Assembly: GCA_964532595.1 (NCBI GenBank)
Contig: CAZHIQ010000017.1
Span: 1 to 64,000 of the forward strand
Length of the DNA: 64,000 nt
Direction: 5' to 3'
Source: Chryseosolibacter sp964532595
Lineage (GTDB): Bacteria; Bacteroidota; Bacteroidia; Cytophagales; Cyclobacteriaceae
This document shows positions 12,401 to 20,808 of the stretch, piece by piece. The notes below the pieces were generated by a model that worked only from the letters and a program-made list of their open reading frames with translations, had not been told where the DNA came from and searched no databases. The stretch's first letter is position 1. Every line of letters begins with the position of its first letter. A program made the position numbers and the translations under genes.

Positions 12401-13752
12401 CGGTCCGTGTCGTTATGGGGCGGACAGGCGAAGTTCGTATCGTCGACAAGGAGAAGAATCGCGTGTTGATTTCCAACAACGTCCCGTACGGTGCGATTCT
12501 CCGCGTGAAAGATGGCCAGACCGTCGAAAAAGGAGATGAGCTCTGCTACTGGGATCCGTACAACGCGGTAATCCTGTCCGAGTTTGACGGTACCGTGGAA
12601 TATGAATCGATTATCGAGGGTATAACGTTCAAGGAAGAGTCTGATGAACAGACAGGTCACCGTGAGAAAGTTATTACCGATACACGTGATAAGACGAAAA
12701 ACCCTGCGTTGATCATCAAGGGTAAGAATGAGACTAAGGCTTACAACATTCCTGTGGGTGCTCACCTTGCGGTTGACGAAGGTGATAAAATTAAGGCCGG
12801 GCAGGTGTTGGCGAAGATCCCTCGTACAATGGGTAAGTCGCGCGACATCACCGGTGGTCTGCCGCGCGTAACTGAACTGTTTGAGGCGCGTAACCCGTCT
12901 AACCCCGCAGTGGTTAGTGAAATCGACGGTGTTGTAACCTATGGAGGCATCAAGCGCGGTAACAGGGAGATCTTCATCGAATCGCGCGATGGCGTTCAGA
13001 AACGCTATCTCGTGCCGCTGTCGAAGCATATCCTCGTGCAGGACAACGACTTCGTGAAGGCCGGTCAGCCGCTGTCTGACGGAAGCATTACCCCGTCCGA
13101 CATCCTGCTCATCAAAGGCCCTACGGCAGTTCAGGAGTATCTCGTGAACGAGATCCAGGAGGTTTACCGTCTCCAGGGTGTGAAGATCAACGACAAACAC
13201 ATTGAGGCTATCGTAAGCCAGATGATGCAGAAAGTCGAGATCATCGATCCGGGCGATACCAACTTCCTCCCGGGTGAATACGTGGATAAGTTCGTATTCC
13301 GTGAGGAGAACGATGCGATCATCGATAAGAAGGTTGTCACTGACGCAGGCGATTCGAACGTGTTGAAGCCGGGTCAGATTGTCACGCCGCGTGAACTGCG
13401 CGACGAGAATTCCCGTCTCCGCAGAAACGACCAGAAACTTGTTGAGGTACGCGATGCAATGCCGGCGGTATCCCGTCCGACCCTGCAGGGTATTACCCAG
13501 GCGTCACTGAAGACGGAGAGCTGGTTGTCGGCGGCTTCGTTCCAGGAAACCACCAAGGTCCTCAGCGAAGCGGCTATCCGCGGAAAAACCGACTGGCTGA
13601 TGGGTATGAAGGAGAACGTGATCGTGGGTCACCTCATCCCGGCCGGTACCGGACAGCGCGCCTTCAACGACCTTATCGTCACTCACAAAGACGAGTACGA
13701 TGCGTTGACAAGCGCCGAGTCAAAACCGAAGGAAAAAGAGCTTCAGGATTAA
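9448..13752 (+). CDS. rpoC: DNA-directed RNA polymerase subunit beta'
   Basis: Largest subunit of RNA polymerase, 1434 residues. The N-terminal zinc site CHCGKYKR...CDRCG lies near residues 68-88. The catalytic magnesium motif NADFDGD is at 472-478. The second zinc cluster ([14 protein letters not shown]) is near 895. The trigger-loop region includes [20 protein letters not shown]. The lineage-specific insert and the C-terminal acidic tail are of normal size. It is followed by a strong terminator. Confidence 0.98.
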   Translation: [1434 protein letters not shown]

Positions 13753-13793
13753 TTGCCGTTGAGGTGATAATCCCGGACCTTAAATGAAACAAC

Positions 13794-13836
13794 AGTCATT
13801 GGTTACAGGAGTAATCCTGTGACCAATGACTTTTTG
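13794..13836 (+). terminator. Terminator of the secE-rpoC operon
   Basis: A 17-base stem, AGTCATTGGTTACAGGA (13794-13810) with 13815-13831, has a GTAA loop and is followed by TTTTT. It separates rpoC from the downstream DUF3467 gene. Confidence 0.92.
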
Positions 13837-13889
13837 ATTTTGATGGCGGGGAAGTATGGGGATCGGCAAGGAATAACTTTTCGATAGTT

Positions 13890-14216
13890 ATGGCGGAGGA
13901 AAATAAGAACAAAGCGGCGCAGAACCAGATCAACATCGAGTTGACCGAGGAGATCGCCGAGGGGATTTATTCCAACCTGGCGATGATTGCTCACTCGAAC
14001 AGCGAGTTTGTGATCGACTTTATTCGTTTGATGCCGGGCGTGCCGAAGGCAAAGGTGAAATCGCGGATTGTTATCACGCCTGAGCACGCGAAACGATTTC
14101 TGGCGGCCTTGAAGGACAACATTGAGAAGTATGAGGCGTCGTTCGGCGCCATTAAGCGGACGGAAGATATGCCCAAGTTCCCGATGAATTTCGGCGGGAC
14201 GATGGGAGAAGCCTAG
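13890..14216 (+). CDS. DUF3467 family protein
   Basis: A 108-residue cytoplasmic protein with no membrane segment. It has the DUF3467 pattern: ELTEEIAEGIYSNLAMIAHS near the N-terminus, then FVIDFIRLMPG and an R-IVITPEHAKRFLAAL helix. The function is unknown. It lies between the rpoC terminator and the rpsL promoter, so it may be transcribed alone or by read-through. Its constant place beside RNA polymerase and ribosomal genes (recalled for other Bacteroidota, not checked here) suggests a role linked to growth. Confidence 0.85.
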   Translation: MAEENKNKAAQNQINIELTEEIAEGIYSNLAMIAHSNSEFVIDFIRLMPGVPKAKVKSRIVITPEHAKRFLAALKDNIEKYEASFGAIKRTEDMPKFPMNFGGTMGEA

Positions 14217-14280
14217 GGACGAAAAAATCCGGAAAACGGCGATTTTGGCCAAATTATGCCGGAAAATCTTGAGTAACTAT

Positions 14281-14311
14281 TTTGTAAGGAGTCTGAGTTA
14301 TTATACCTTTG
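14281..14311 (+). promoter_or_regulatory. Promoter of the str operon (rpsL-rpsG-fusA-rpsJ)
   Basis: TTTG (14281-14284), a 19-base spacer and TACCTTTG (14304-14311), then CACTCC. The spacing is the same as in the secE and rplC promoters of this window. It lies about 40 bases before the rpsL start. Confidence 0.8.
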
Positions 14312-14350
14312 CACTCCTAATTTTGACAGGACATTAATTTAAGAGTATAA

Positions 14351-14749
14351 ATGCCTACCATTCAACAACTTGTAAGAAAAGGAAGGAAGAAGCTGACCTT
14401 CAAATCGAAGTCACCCGCCTTGGATTCCTGCCCGCAGCGTCGCGGCGTGTGTACCCGTGTGTACACGACCACGCCTAAGAAGCCGAATTCGGCGATGCGT
14501 AAGGTAGCCAGGGTAAGACTTACCAACGGTAAGGAGGTCAATGCCTACATCCCCGGGGAAGGCCACAATCTACAGGAGCACTCTATTGTGTTGATCCGTG
14601 GTGGAAGGGTAAAAGACCTTCCCGGTGTGCGTTACCACATCATCCGTGGCGCGCTTGACACCGCTGGTGTGAATGGCAGGGCTCAGGCTCGTTCTAAATA
14701 CGGTGCAAAACGTCCTAAGGCGGGTGCTGCTCCTGCCGCGAAAAAATAA
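14351..14749 (+). CDS. rpsL: 30S ribosomal protein S12
   Basis: Decoding-centre protein that influences accuracy. The protein has 132 residues, slightly longer than the E. coli form because of an Ala/Lys-rich tail. The two loops touching 16S rRNA are intact: KPNSAMRK (44-51) and GGRVKDLPGVRYH (84-96). Both classical streptomycin positions (Lys44, Lys88) are lysine, the sensitive type. It is the first gene of the str operon; rpsG follows after 12 bases. Confidence 0.98.
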   Translation: MPTIQQLVRKGRKKLTFKSKSPALDSCPQRRGVCTRVYTTTPKKPNSAMRKVARVRLTNGKEVNAYIPGEGHNLQEHSIVLIRGGRVKDLPGVRYHIIRGALDTAGVNGRAQARSKYGAKRPKAGAAPAAKK

Positions 14750-14761
14750 TCGGTCCAAGTC

Positions 14762-15229
14762 ATGAGAAAGTCAAAACCTAGAAAAAGATACTTACTACCT
14801 GATCCGAAGTTCCAGGATACGCTGGTAACCAAGTTCGTTAATTACCTTATGGAAAGAGGTAAGAAGAGCACAGCTTATCAGATTTTCTACGATGCTGTGG
14901 AACTGGTTGAGAAGAAAACCAACGAGAATGGCCTTGAGGTTTGGAAAAGGGCTATGAGCAACCTCACTCCATCGGTAGAAGTAAAGAGCCGTCGTGTAGG
15001 CGGGGCAACCTTCCAGGTTCCGGTCGAAATTCGCCCTGAGCGCAAGGTTAACCTCACCATCAAGTGGATGATCGACTACGCACGGGCGCGCGGTGAGAAG
15101 ACGATGATGGACAGACTGGCCGCTGAAATAATCGCTGCCTCCAAAGGTGAAGGTGCCGCTATCAAGAAGAAAGACGATACCCACCGGATGGCCGAGGCGA
15201 ACAAAGCATTCTCGCATTTCAGATTCTAA
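14762..15229 (+). CDS. rpsG: 30S ribosomal protein S7
   Basis: Nucleates assembly of the 30S head and contacts E-site tRNA. The protein has 155 residues and begins MRKSKPRKRYLLPDPKF. It has the signature region LTPSVEVKSRRVGGATFQVP and the C-terminal KPF-type tail HRMAEANKAFSHFRF. It sits between rpsL and fusA, the standard str-operon order. Confidence 0.98.
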   Translation: MRKSKPRKRYLLPDPKFQDTLVTKFVNYLMERGKKSTAYQIFYDAVELVEKKTNENGLEVWKRAMSNLTPSVEVKSRRVGGATFQVPVEIRPERKVNLTIKWMIDYARARGEKTMMDRLAAEIIAASKGEGAAIKKKDDTHRMAEANKAFSHFRF

Positions 15230-15244
15230 TAAGCACATACATAA

Positions 15245-17350
15245 ATGGCAAGAGATCTCAGATTCACCAGGAATATCGGTATTGCCGCCCACATCGACGC
15301 GGGGAAGACCACGACGACGGAGCGTATCCTCTACTATTCGGGTGTAAACTATAAGCTTGGTGAGACCCACGAGGGTTCTGCAACGATGGACTGGATGGAG
15401 CAGGAGCAGGAGCGTGGTATTACCATCACTTCTGCAGCTACCACCGTACCGTGGAATTACCGCGGCCAACAATATCACATCAACATTATTGATACGCCTG
15501 GTCACGTCGACTTTACCGTTGAGGTGAACCGTTCCCTGCGCGTGCTCGATGGTCTGGTGTTTCTTTTCAGCTCGGTCGATGGCGTTGAACCGCAGTCGGA
15601 AACGAACTGGCGTCTTGCTGATAATTACAAAGTCGCTCGCATTGGGTTTGTTAACAAGATGGACCGTGCCGGCGCGGATTTCCTCGGCGTTTGCAAGCAG
15701 GTAAAGGAGCGTCTCGGTAGCAATTCAGTAGCGCTTCAGTTGCCTATCGGTGCCGAAGATAATTTTAAAGGTGTTGTTGACCTGGTGTACAACCGGGCTA
15801 TGATCTGGAATGAGGAAGATAAAGGGATGACCTTTACTGAAGTTCCTATTCCGGATGATATGAAGGAGGATGTTGCGACTTATCGCGAGAAACTTCTTGA
15901 GGCAGTAGCTGAATATGACGAGTCATTGATGGAGAAATTCTTCAACGATCCGTCAACTATCACTGAGGAGGAAATTCTGACTGCCCTGCGTAAGGCGACA
16001 ATCGACATGAAGATTGTCCCGATGCTCTGCGGGTCGTCTTTCCGGAATAAAGGGGTTCAGACCATGCTCGATTACGTCATGGAGCTGCTTCCTTCACCGC
16101 TTGACAAGGACAATATCATCGGACACGATCCTAACACGGACGCCGATGTAGTGTTGAAGCCCGATCCGAAGGAGCCTTTTGCTGCCCTCGCATTTAAGAT
16201 TGCAACGGATCCGTTCGTAGGTCGTCTGTGCTTCGTTCGCGCTTACGCCGGAACTCTTGAGTCGGGCTCTTATGTGTACAATACGCGGTCTGGCAACAAG
16301 GAGCGTATCTCGCGTATCTTCCAAATGCACGCGAATAAGCAAAACCAGATCGAACGCCTCGAGGCAGGTGATATCGGAGCGGTCGTCGGATTTAAGGATA
16401 TCAAAACCGGAGATACTCTTTGCGACGAGAAGCGCAAGGTTGTTCTCGAATCGATGATCTTCCCCGAGCCCGTTATCGGCTACGCTATTGAACCGAAGAA
16501 ACAGGCCGACGCTGACAAGCTCGGCATGGCTATCGGAAAACTCGTCGAAGAGGATCCTACTCTTCGTGTGCATACCGACCAGGAGACCGGTCAGACCATC
16601 CTCCGCGGTATGGGTGAATTGCACCTCGAGATTATTATCGACCGACTCAGACGTGAATTCAAGGTAGAGATTAACCAGGGCGCTCCCCAGGTTGCTTACA
16701 AGGAAGCACTCACCAAGAATGTTGATCATAAGGAGGTCTACAAGAAACAAACGGGTGGTCGCGGTAAATTTGCCGATATTGTGTTCGAAATCGGGCCCCG
16801 CGAGGACGAGAAGGAAGGCCTCGAATTTGTTAACGAGATTGTTGGTGGTGTTATCCCCAAAGAATTTATCACGCCGATTCAGAAGGGCTTCGAATCAGCG
16901 ATGGCGAACGGACCGCTTGCCGGCTATCCGATCGACTCGATGAAGGTTCGTCTGTACCACGGTTCGTTCCACGATGTGGACTCCGACGCCCTCTCGTTTG
17001 AGATGGCAGCTCGTCTCGGCTTCAAGGAAGCGGCTGCAAAGGCTGCGCCGATTCTGCTCGAGCCGATTATGTCAGTCGAGGTTCTCTGCCCCGATGAGTA
17101 CACGGGTTCGGTTACCGGTGACCTTAACAGAAGAAGAGGAGCTCTGAAGGGAATGGATACCCGTGCAGGATCTCAGGTCGTGAAGGCAGATGTGCCGCTG
17201 TCTGAGTTGTTTGGCTACGTAACTGATTTGCGTACCATCACCTCCGGACGTGCTTCCGCCTCTCTGACATTCTCACATTATGCGCCGGTTCCCAAGAACC
17301 TGGCCGACAAAGTGATCGAAGAAGTGAAAGGCACAGCGATGGCGAAGTAA
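15245..17350 (+). CDS. fusA: Elongation factor G
   Basis: Translocase GTPase of protein synthesis, 701 residues. The G-domain motifs are AHIDAGKT (15-22), DTPGHVDF (83-90) and NKMD (137-140). Domain IV includes GPLAGYPIDSMKVRLYHGS, and domain V ends with SHYAPVPKNLADKVIEEVKG. This copy lies in the str operon and is therefore the canonical EF-G. rpsJ follows after 63 bases. Confidence 0.98.
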   Translation: MARDLRFTRNIGIAAHIDAGKTTTTERILYYSGVNYKLGETHEGSATMDWMEQEQERGITITSAATTVPWNYRGQQYHINIIDTPGHVDFTVEVNRSLRVLDGLVFLFSSVDGVEPQSETNWRLADNYKVARIGFVNKMDRAGADFLGVCKQVKERLGSNSVALQLPIGAEDNFKGVVDLVYNRAMIWNEEDKGMTFTEVPIPDDMKEDVATYREKLLEAVAEYDESLMEKFFNDPSTITEEEILTALRKATIDMKIVPMLCGSSFRNKGVQTMLDYVMELLPSPLDKDNIIGHDPNTDADVVLKPDPKEPFAALAFKIATDPFVGRLCFVRAYAGTLESGSYVYNTRSGNKERISRIFQMHANKQNQIERLEAGDIGAVVGFKDIKTGDTLCDEKRKVVLESMIFPEPVIGYAIEPKKQADADKLGMAIGKLVEEDPTLRVHTDQETGQTILRGMGELHLEIIIDRLRREFKVEINQGAPQVAYKEALTKNVDHKEVYKKQTGGRGKFADIVFEIGPREDEKEGLEFVNEIVGGVIPKEFITPIQKGFESAMANGPLAGYPIDSMKVRLYHGSFHDVDSDALSFEMAARLGFKEAAAKAAPILLEPIMSVEVLCPDEYTGSVTGDLNRRRGALKGMDTRAGSQVVKADVPLSELFGYVTDLRTITSGRASASLTFSHYAPVPKNLADKVIEEVKGTAMAK

Positions 17351-17413
17351 TTCGTCACTCGTAATTCGTAATTTGATAACAGGATTTAGGCGATTTCCTC
17401 AACACGCGATAGT

Positions 17414-17719
17414 ATGAACCAAAAGATTAGAATTAAACTGAAGTCTTACGACCACAACCTCGTCGATAAATCGTCGGAGAAGATCGTAAGAGCTGTGAAG
17501 GCTACCGGCGCCGTAGTAAGCGGTCCTATTCCGTTGCCCACTGAAAAGGAGAAGTTTACGGTGCTTCGTTCGCCGCACGTTAACAAGAAATCGCGTGAGC
17601 AATTTCAGCTTTGCACCTACAAGCGCCTTGTTGACATCTACAGCAATAGCGCCAAGACCGTCGATGCTTTGATGAAGCTTGAGCTTCCCAGCGGTGTCGA
17701 TGTTGAGATCAAGGTGTAA
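17414..17719 (+). CDS. rpsJ: 30S ribosomal protein S10
   Basis: 30S head protein that also serves as NusE in antitermination with NusG/NusB. The protein has 101 residues and begins MNQKIRIKLKSYDHNLVDKS, with the conserved loop VSGPIPLPTEKEKFTVLRSP. In most bacteria it heads the S10 operon and is followed directly by rplC. Here a terminator follows, and rplC lies 10.3 kb away. Confidence 0.98.
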   Translation: MNQKIRIKLKSYDHNLVDKSSEKIVRAVKATGAVVSGPIPLPTEKEKFTVLRSPHVNKKSREQFQLCTYKRLVDIYSNSAKTVDALMKLELPSGVDVEIKV

Positions 17720-17744
17720 AAGGAGTTTTGATTTTAGAGACTTT

Positions 17745-17779
17745 AAGCCATCCGGTAACCGGATGGCTTTTTGTTTTTG
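17745..17779. terminator. Terminator after rpsJ (end of str operon)
   Basis: The 11-base stem AAGCCATCCGG (17745-17755) pairs with CCGGATGGCTT (17759-17769) around TAA, followed by T-rich sequence. It lies between convergent genes (rpsJ and the MocA-like gene), so it may work on both strands. Confidence 0.9.
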
Positions 17780-17788
17780 TCCTCGCCA

Positions 17789-18394
17789 TCATACGGAATC
17801 GGAAGCACTCTCGCGCAGTAGCCGTGCATAGTCATCCGGCGTGTCAAGGTCAAAGTCGCCTCCTGCAAAAGGAATGAGACATGTCGTCGTTAAGTTTTCC
17901 TGAATGATTGGTTTTGCCCCCTGATGGTCCGGAAGATTCCTCAGTCGTGGAAAGTGGATTTTGTCAAAGACCGCGGGTACGCCGGGACCTCCGCGGTATT
18001 CTGCGGCCACTATTGAGTTCCGGCCCGTCTGGTACTGTTCGATCAAAGACCTGATGACGTTTGAAGAGAGAAATGGTTGGTCGCAAACAGCGATAATTAC
18101 CGCATCGGGGTGGTAATGATCCTCGATGTGGGCCAGACCCGCCTTGAGTGAGCTTCCAATGCCGCGGTTCCAGATGGGGTTTATAATGACCTCAACTCGC
18201 AAGGGATGAATGTGTTGTCGATGTTCGTCGGCCCGATCGCCGAGCACAACAAGAACGTTTTCGACTGAAGCTTCTTGTATGATGCGGACGGTCCGGGTCA
18301 ACATCGATTCACCGCCGAAGGTGAGCAACTGCTTTGATCGGCCCATGCGGGTGGATGAGCCGGCGGCTAGAACGAGCGCCACATACCTTTTCAT
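17789..18394 (-). CDS. MocA-like molybdenum cofactor cytidylyltransferase (NTP transferase family)
   Basis: A 201-residue nucleotidyltransferase. The N-terminal signature is LVLAAGSSTRMGRSKQLL (8-25), with the metal-binding CDQPFLS near residue 103 and a C-terminal FDLDTPDDYARL. These are the hallmarks of MobA/MocA enzymes, which attach CMP (or GMP) to molybdopterin. The CMP-type (MocA) is favoured by the XdhC homologue 1.2 kb away, since both serve the xanthine-dehydrogenase family. No molybdoenzyme is in the window. It is divergent from the histidine kinase gene. Confidence 0.82.
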   Translation of the reverse strand: MKRYVALVLAAGSSTRMGRSKQLLTFGGESMLTRTVRIIQEASVENVLVVLGDRADEHRQHIHPLRVEVIINPIWNRGIGSSLKAGLAHIEDHYHPDAVIIAVCDQPFLSSNVIRSLIEQYQTGRNSIVAAEYRGGPGVPAVFDKIHFPRLRNLPDHQGAKPIIQENLTTTCLIPFAGGDFDLDTPDDYARLLRESASDSV

Positions 18395-18516
18395 ACCCTC
18401 AATTTAATACGTCGCTACAGCTTTGAAAAGGCCGAATGATCCCCGCCCCTGTTTTTTGTGTTGCGGCTTTTTCTATCTTAGTAGAATATACTTGCGCATC
18501 GTGAGTATCGAAGTGT

Positions 18517-19551
18517 ATGGCTACGAATCACAACAACAGTTCCGGGCTCTTTCAGCTCTTCTTTGATGAGTCTGACGAGTTGTATTCGATCTTCGATAAG
18601 GATATGCGGTACGTGCAGGTTAACGACGCATTCCTTCGGACCTTCCATTTGAAGCGGGAGGATGTCATCGGTCGACATCTTTCCGAGGTGTCGCCCGATG
18701 TGCGCAAATCCGGACGGCTTTCCGTTTACGAGGAGGTTCAGCGCACTGGGGGAATGAGGATATTTGATGCGACTCTTCATCCCAGTCTTGGGAAGATTCG
18801 TGTGCGCATCAAAGTATTCAAAGTAGGTGACGGTATTGGAGCGGTGATGCAGAATATCACCGATTTGCACAATGCAATCGAGGAGCTCGACACGATTTCA
18901 TACCGGTCGTCGCACGATCTGAGTTCTCCTATTACAAGTATTCTCGGTTTGGTGAATCTTGCTGAACGCGATGTCACGGACCTGGATTCTGCTCACGAAT
19001 ATTTTCAGATGATTGGCGAGCGAGCGAAGGATATGGCTCGGCTGTTAAAGCAAATACGGGCAACCATGCGCATTCGGCGTGGCGAGCAAGTTGCACATCC
19101 TATCGACTTTCGCGATCTCTGTGATAAGGTTTTAAGCGCGGTCAAACAGGAACATGATGGTGTTCCACATTCGGTTTCGTTGGATGTCAATGTCCATCGT
19201 GAGTTTTTCGGCGACCGCTATCTGCTCGGAGTAATCATGGAGAATCTGATCGACAACTCGTTTAAATACGGTCTTGACAAAGCAGGACAGTTAACGCTTT
19301 CAGTTGCTATCCACGAAAAAGGAAACGGTGTGACCATCGACGTTACCGACTGTGGTCCTGGTATTGCCGAGGAGTACCATGAAGAGGTATTCAAAATGTT
19401 TGTTCGCGCCTCGCAGTTGTCGCGTGGCTCCGGGCTTGGGTTGTACACGGTGAAGAATGTCGTGATGCGGTTGGGCGGCGAGATTTCACTCAACAGCAGT
19501 CCGGGTAAAGGGACGACGGTGTCTATCATCGTTCCTGCCTTGAGTGCTTAA
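18517..19551 (+). CDS. PAS-domain sensor histidine kinase (cytosolic)
   Basis: A 344-residue signalling kinase without membrane segments. A PAS domain fills about residues 15-120 (YSIFDKDMRYVQVNDAFLRT). The phosphoacceptor box SHDLSSPITSILGL places the likely His at 133. The ATPase domain has the N-box MENLIDNSFKYG, G1 DCGPGIAEE and G2 GSGLGLYTVKNVV. No response regulator gene is adjacent, so the partner is encoded elsewhere. It lies between mocA-like and xdhC-like genes on the opposite strand, and its stop codon overlaps that of xdhC by 4 bases. Confidence 0.88.
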   Translation: MATNHNNSSGLFQLFFDESDELYSIFDKDMRYVQVNDAFLRTFHLKREDVIGRHLSEVSPDVRKSGRLSVYEEVQRTGGMRIFDATLHPSLGKIRVRIKVFKVGDGIGAVMQNITDLHNAIEELDTISYRSSHDLSSPITSILGLVNLAERDVTDLDSAHEYFQMIGERAKDMARLLKQIRATMRIRRGEQVAHPIDFRDLCDKVLSAVKQEHDGVPHSVSLDVNVHREFFGDRYLLGVIMENLIDNSFKYGLDKAGQLTLSVAIHEKGNGVTIDVTDCGPGIAEEYHEEVFKMFVRASQLSRGSGLGLYTVKNVVMRLGGEISLNSSPGKGTTVSIIVPALSA

Positions 19552-20726
19552 AGATTGACGCGCGTCCCTATCCAACCCTCCCGATAAACTTGTTTAATTA
19601 CCTGATCACTTTCGTCATCGCGTTGGTGTATAGGGGTGGGTCTATCTTTAAGGAATCCGCCCGGGCGACCGGTGAATCTGCTCTGAATTTCCGCGATGAT
19701 ACTCAACGCAATTTCGTCGGGTGTCTCGGCGCCAATGTCCAGCCCGATGGGGGAGTGAATACGCTGGTGGTCATCGGCCGTGAGCGTGAGTCCCTGCAGG
19801 ACGTATTCATTCAGCATTTTATCAAATCGCTTTCGCGGTCCGAGGATGCCGATGTAAGGGGTTGGGGTGGTCAGGAGCTTTTTTAATACATCGCGGTCGT
19901 AGGCGTAGTTGTGCGACATGAGCACACACGCGGTATAGGGGGTGATGTCGAAGTCGCGCGAGACAAATTCCCGATTGCAAAGGGATAGCTTGTCGGCATT
20001 AGGAAAAAATAGCGGGGCGATATGTGCTACACATTCGTCGGTCACGGATACTTCCCATCCGAGTGACTTTGCGAGTTGGCATACCGGCCGGGCATCGAAT
20101 CCTGCACCAAAAATCAAAAGCGACACCGTCGGCTGTATGACCTCTATAAAGACTTCGATTATTTCTCTGCCTATCAGATAGGCCTTCGTTTCCGATCGGT
20201 GCGTTTCCAGACATCGCACAAGATCGTCCGATACCTTTTTGTTAAGCGCAGCCGATGAGAGCCTGACGATGCATTCACCGTCGGAGCGTATCAACATTTT
20301 CTCACCCTGTAGACTTCCGTTTGAAAATACAGTAGCAAGCGCTACAGGCTGTTGTTCTGCGACCACATTTCGAAACAGGGTCACTGGATCGTGCGGATGT
20401 TGACAGGTTACGGGTTCAATGAGAACATCGATGATGCCGTTGCAGCCAAGGCTGATTCCGAGGTTTTGATTCGATTCTTCACTGGTGTCGTAAGAAACGG
20501 CCACCGGGGTATTGGTGGTCATTACCTGACGCGCTTTCCGTAAAGCATCTCCTTCGAGACATCCACCACTTATAGATCCCGTCCACGTACCGTCGTCCGT
20601 AATGAGCATGCGGGCGCCGGGGCTTCGGTAGGAAGATCCCCGAACCCGGACAACGGTCGCTAATGCCATTCTTCTGGTTTTGTCGGCCCGGTCATAAGCC
20701 TCCAGAATTGCCTTTTGCTCCTTCAT
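19548..20726 (-). CDS. XdhC/CoxI family protein (molybdoenzyme maturation)
   Basis: A 392-residue protein with an N-terminal XdhC/CoxI domain (ALATVVRVRGSSYRSPGARM, GSISGGCLEGD) and a C-terminal Rossmann-like XdhC_C domain (LLIFGAGFDARPVCQLAKSL). XdhC binds molybdenum cofactor, helps its sulfuration and inserts it into xanthine dehydrogenase. The combination with a MocA-like gene supports a cofactor role. The enzyme it serves is not in the window. Confidence 0.88.
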   Translation of the reverse strand: MKEQKAILEAYDRADKTRRMALATVVRVRGSSYRSPGARMLITDDGTWTGSISGGCLEGDALRKARQVMTTNTPVAVSYDTSEESNQNLGISLGCNGIIDVLIEPVTCQHPHDPVTLFRNVVAEQQPVALATVFSNGSLQGEKMLIRSDGECIVRLSSAALNKKVSDDLVRCLETHRSETKAYLIGREIIEVFIEVIQPTVSLLIFGAGFDARPVCQLAKSLGWEVSVTDECVAHIAPLFFPNADKLSLCNREFVSRDFDITPYTACVLMSHNYAYDRDVLKKLLTTPTPYIGILGPRKRFDKMLNEYVLQGLTLTADDHQRIHSPIGLDIGAETPDEIALSIIAEIQSRFTGRPGGFLKDRPTPIHQRDDESDQVIKQVYREGWIGTRVNL

Positions 20727-20808
20727 TTTCCTGTTTGATGAAATTTACTAATAAATACCATATAAGCTGCCGTCTGCTTGGTGGTCTGGTTTTAGATGAA
20801 TCCAGAAG

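Noticed and set aside
12127..13200. 357-codon open frame on the minus strand inside rpoC
   Set aside because: It is fully antisense to a well-conserved coding region, and its translation shows no domain. Codon bias of rpoC explains it. The same holds for long antisense frames in rpoB (7084-7974), rpsC (31161-31895) and rpsM (38984-39658).
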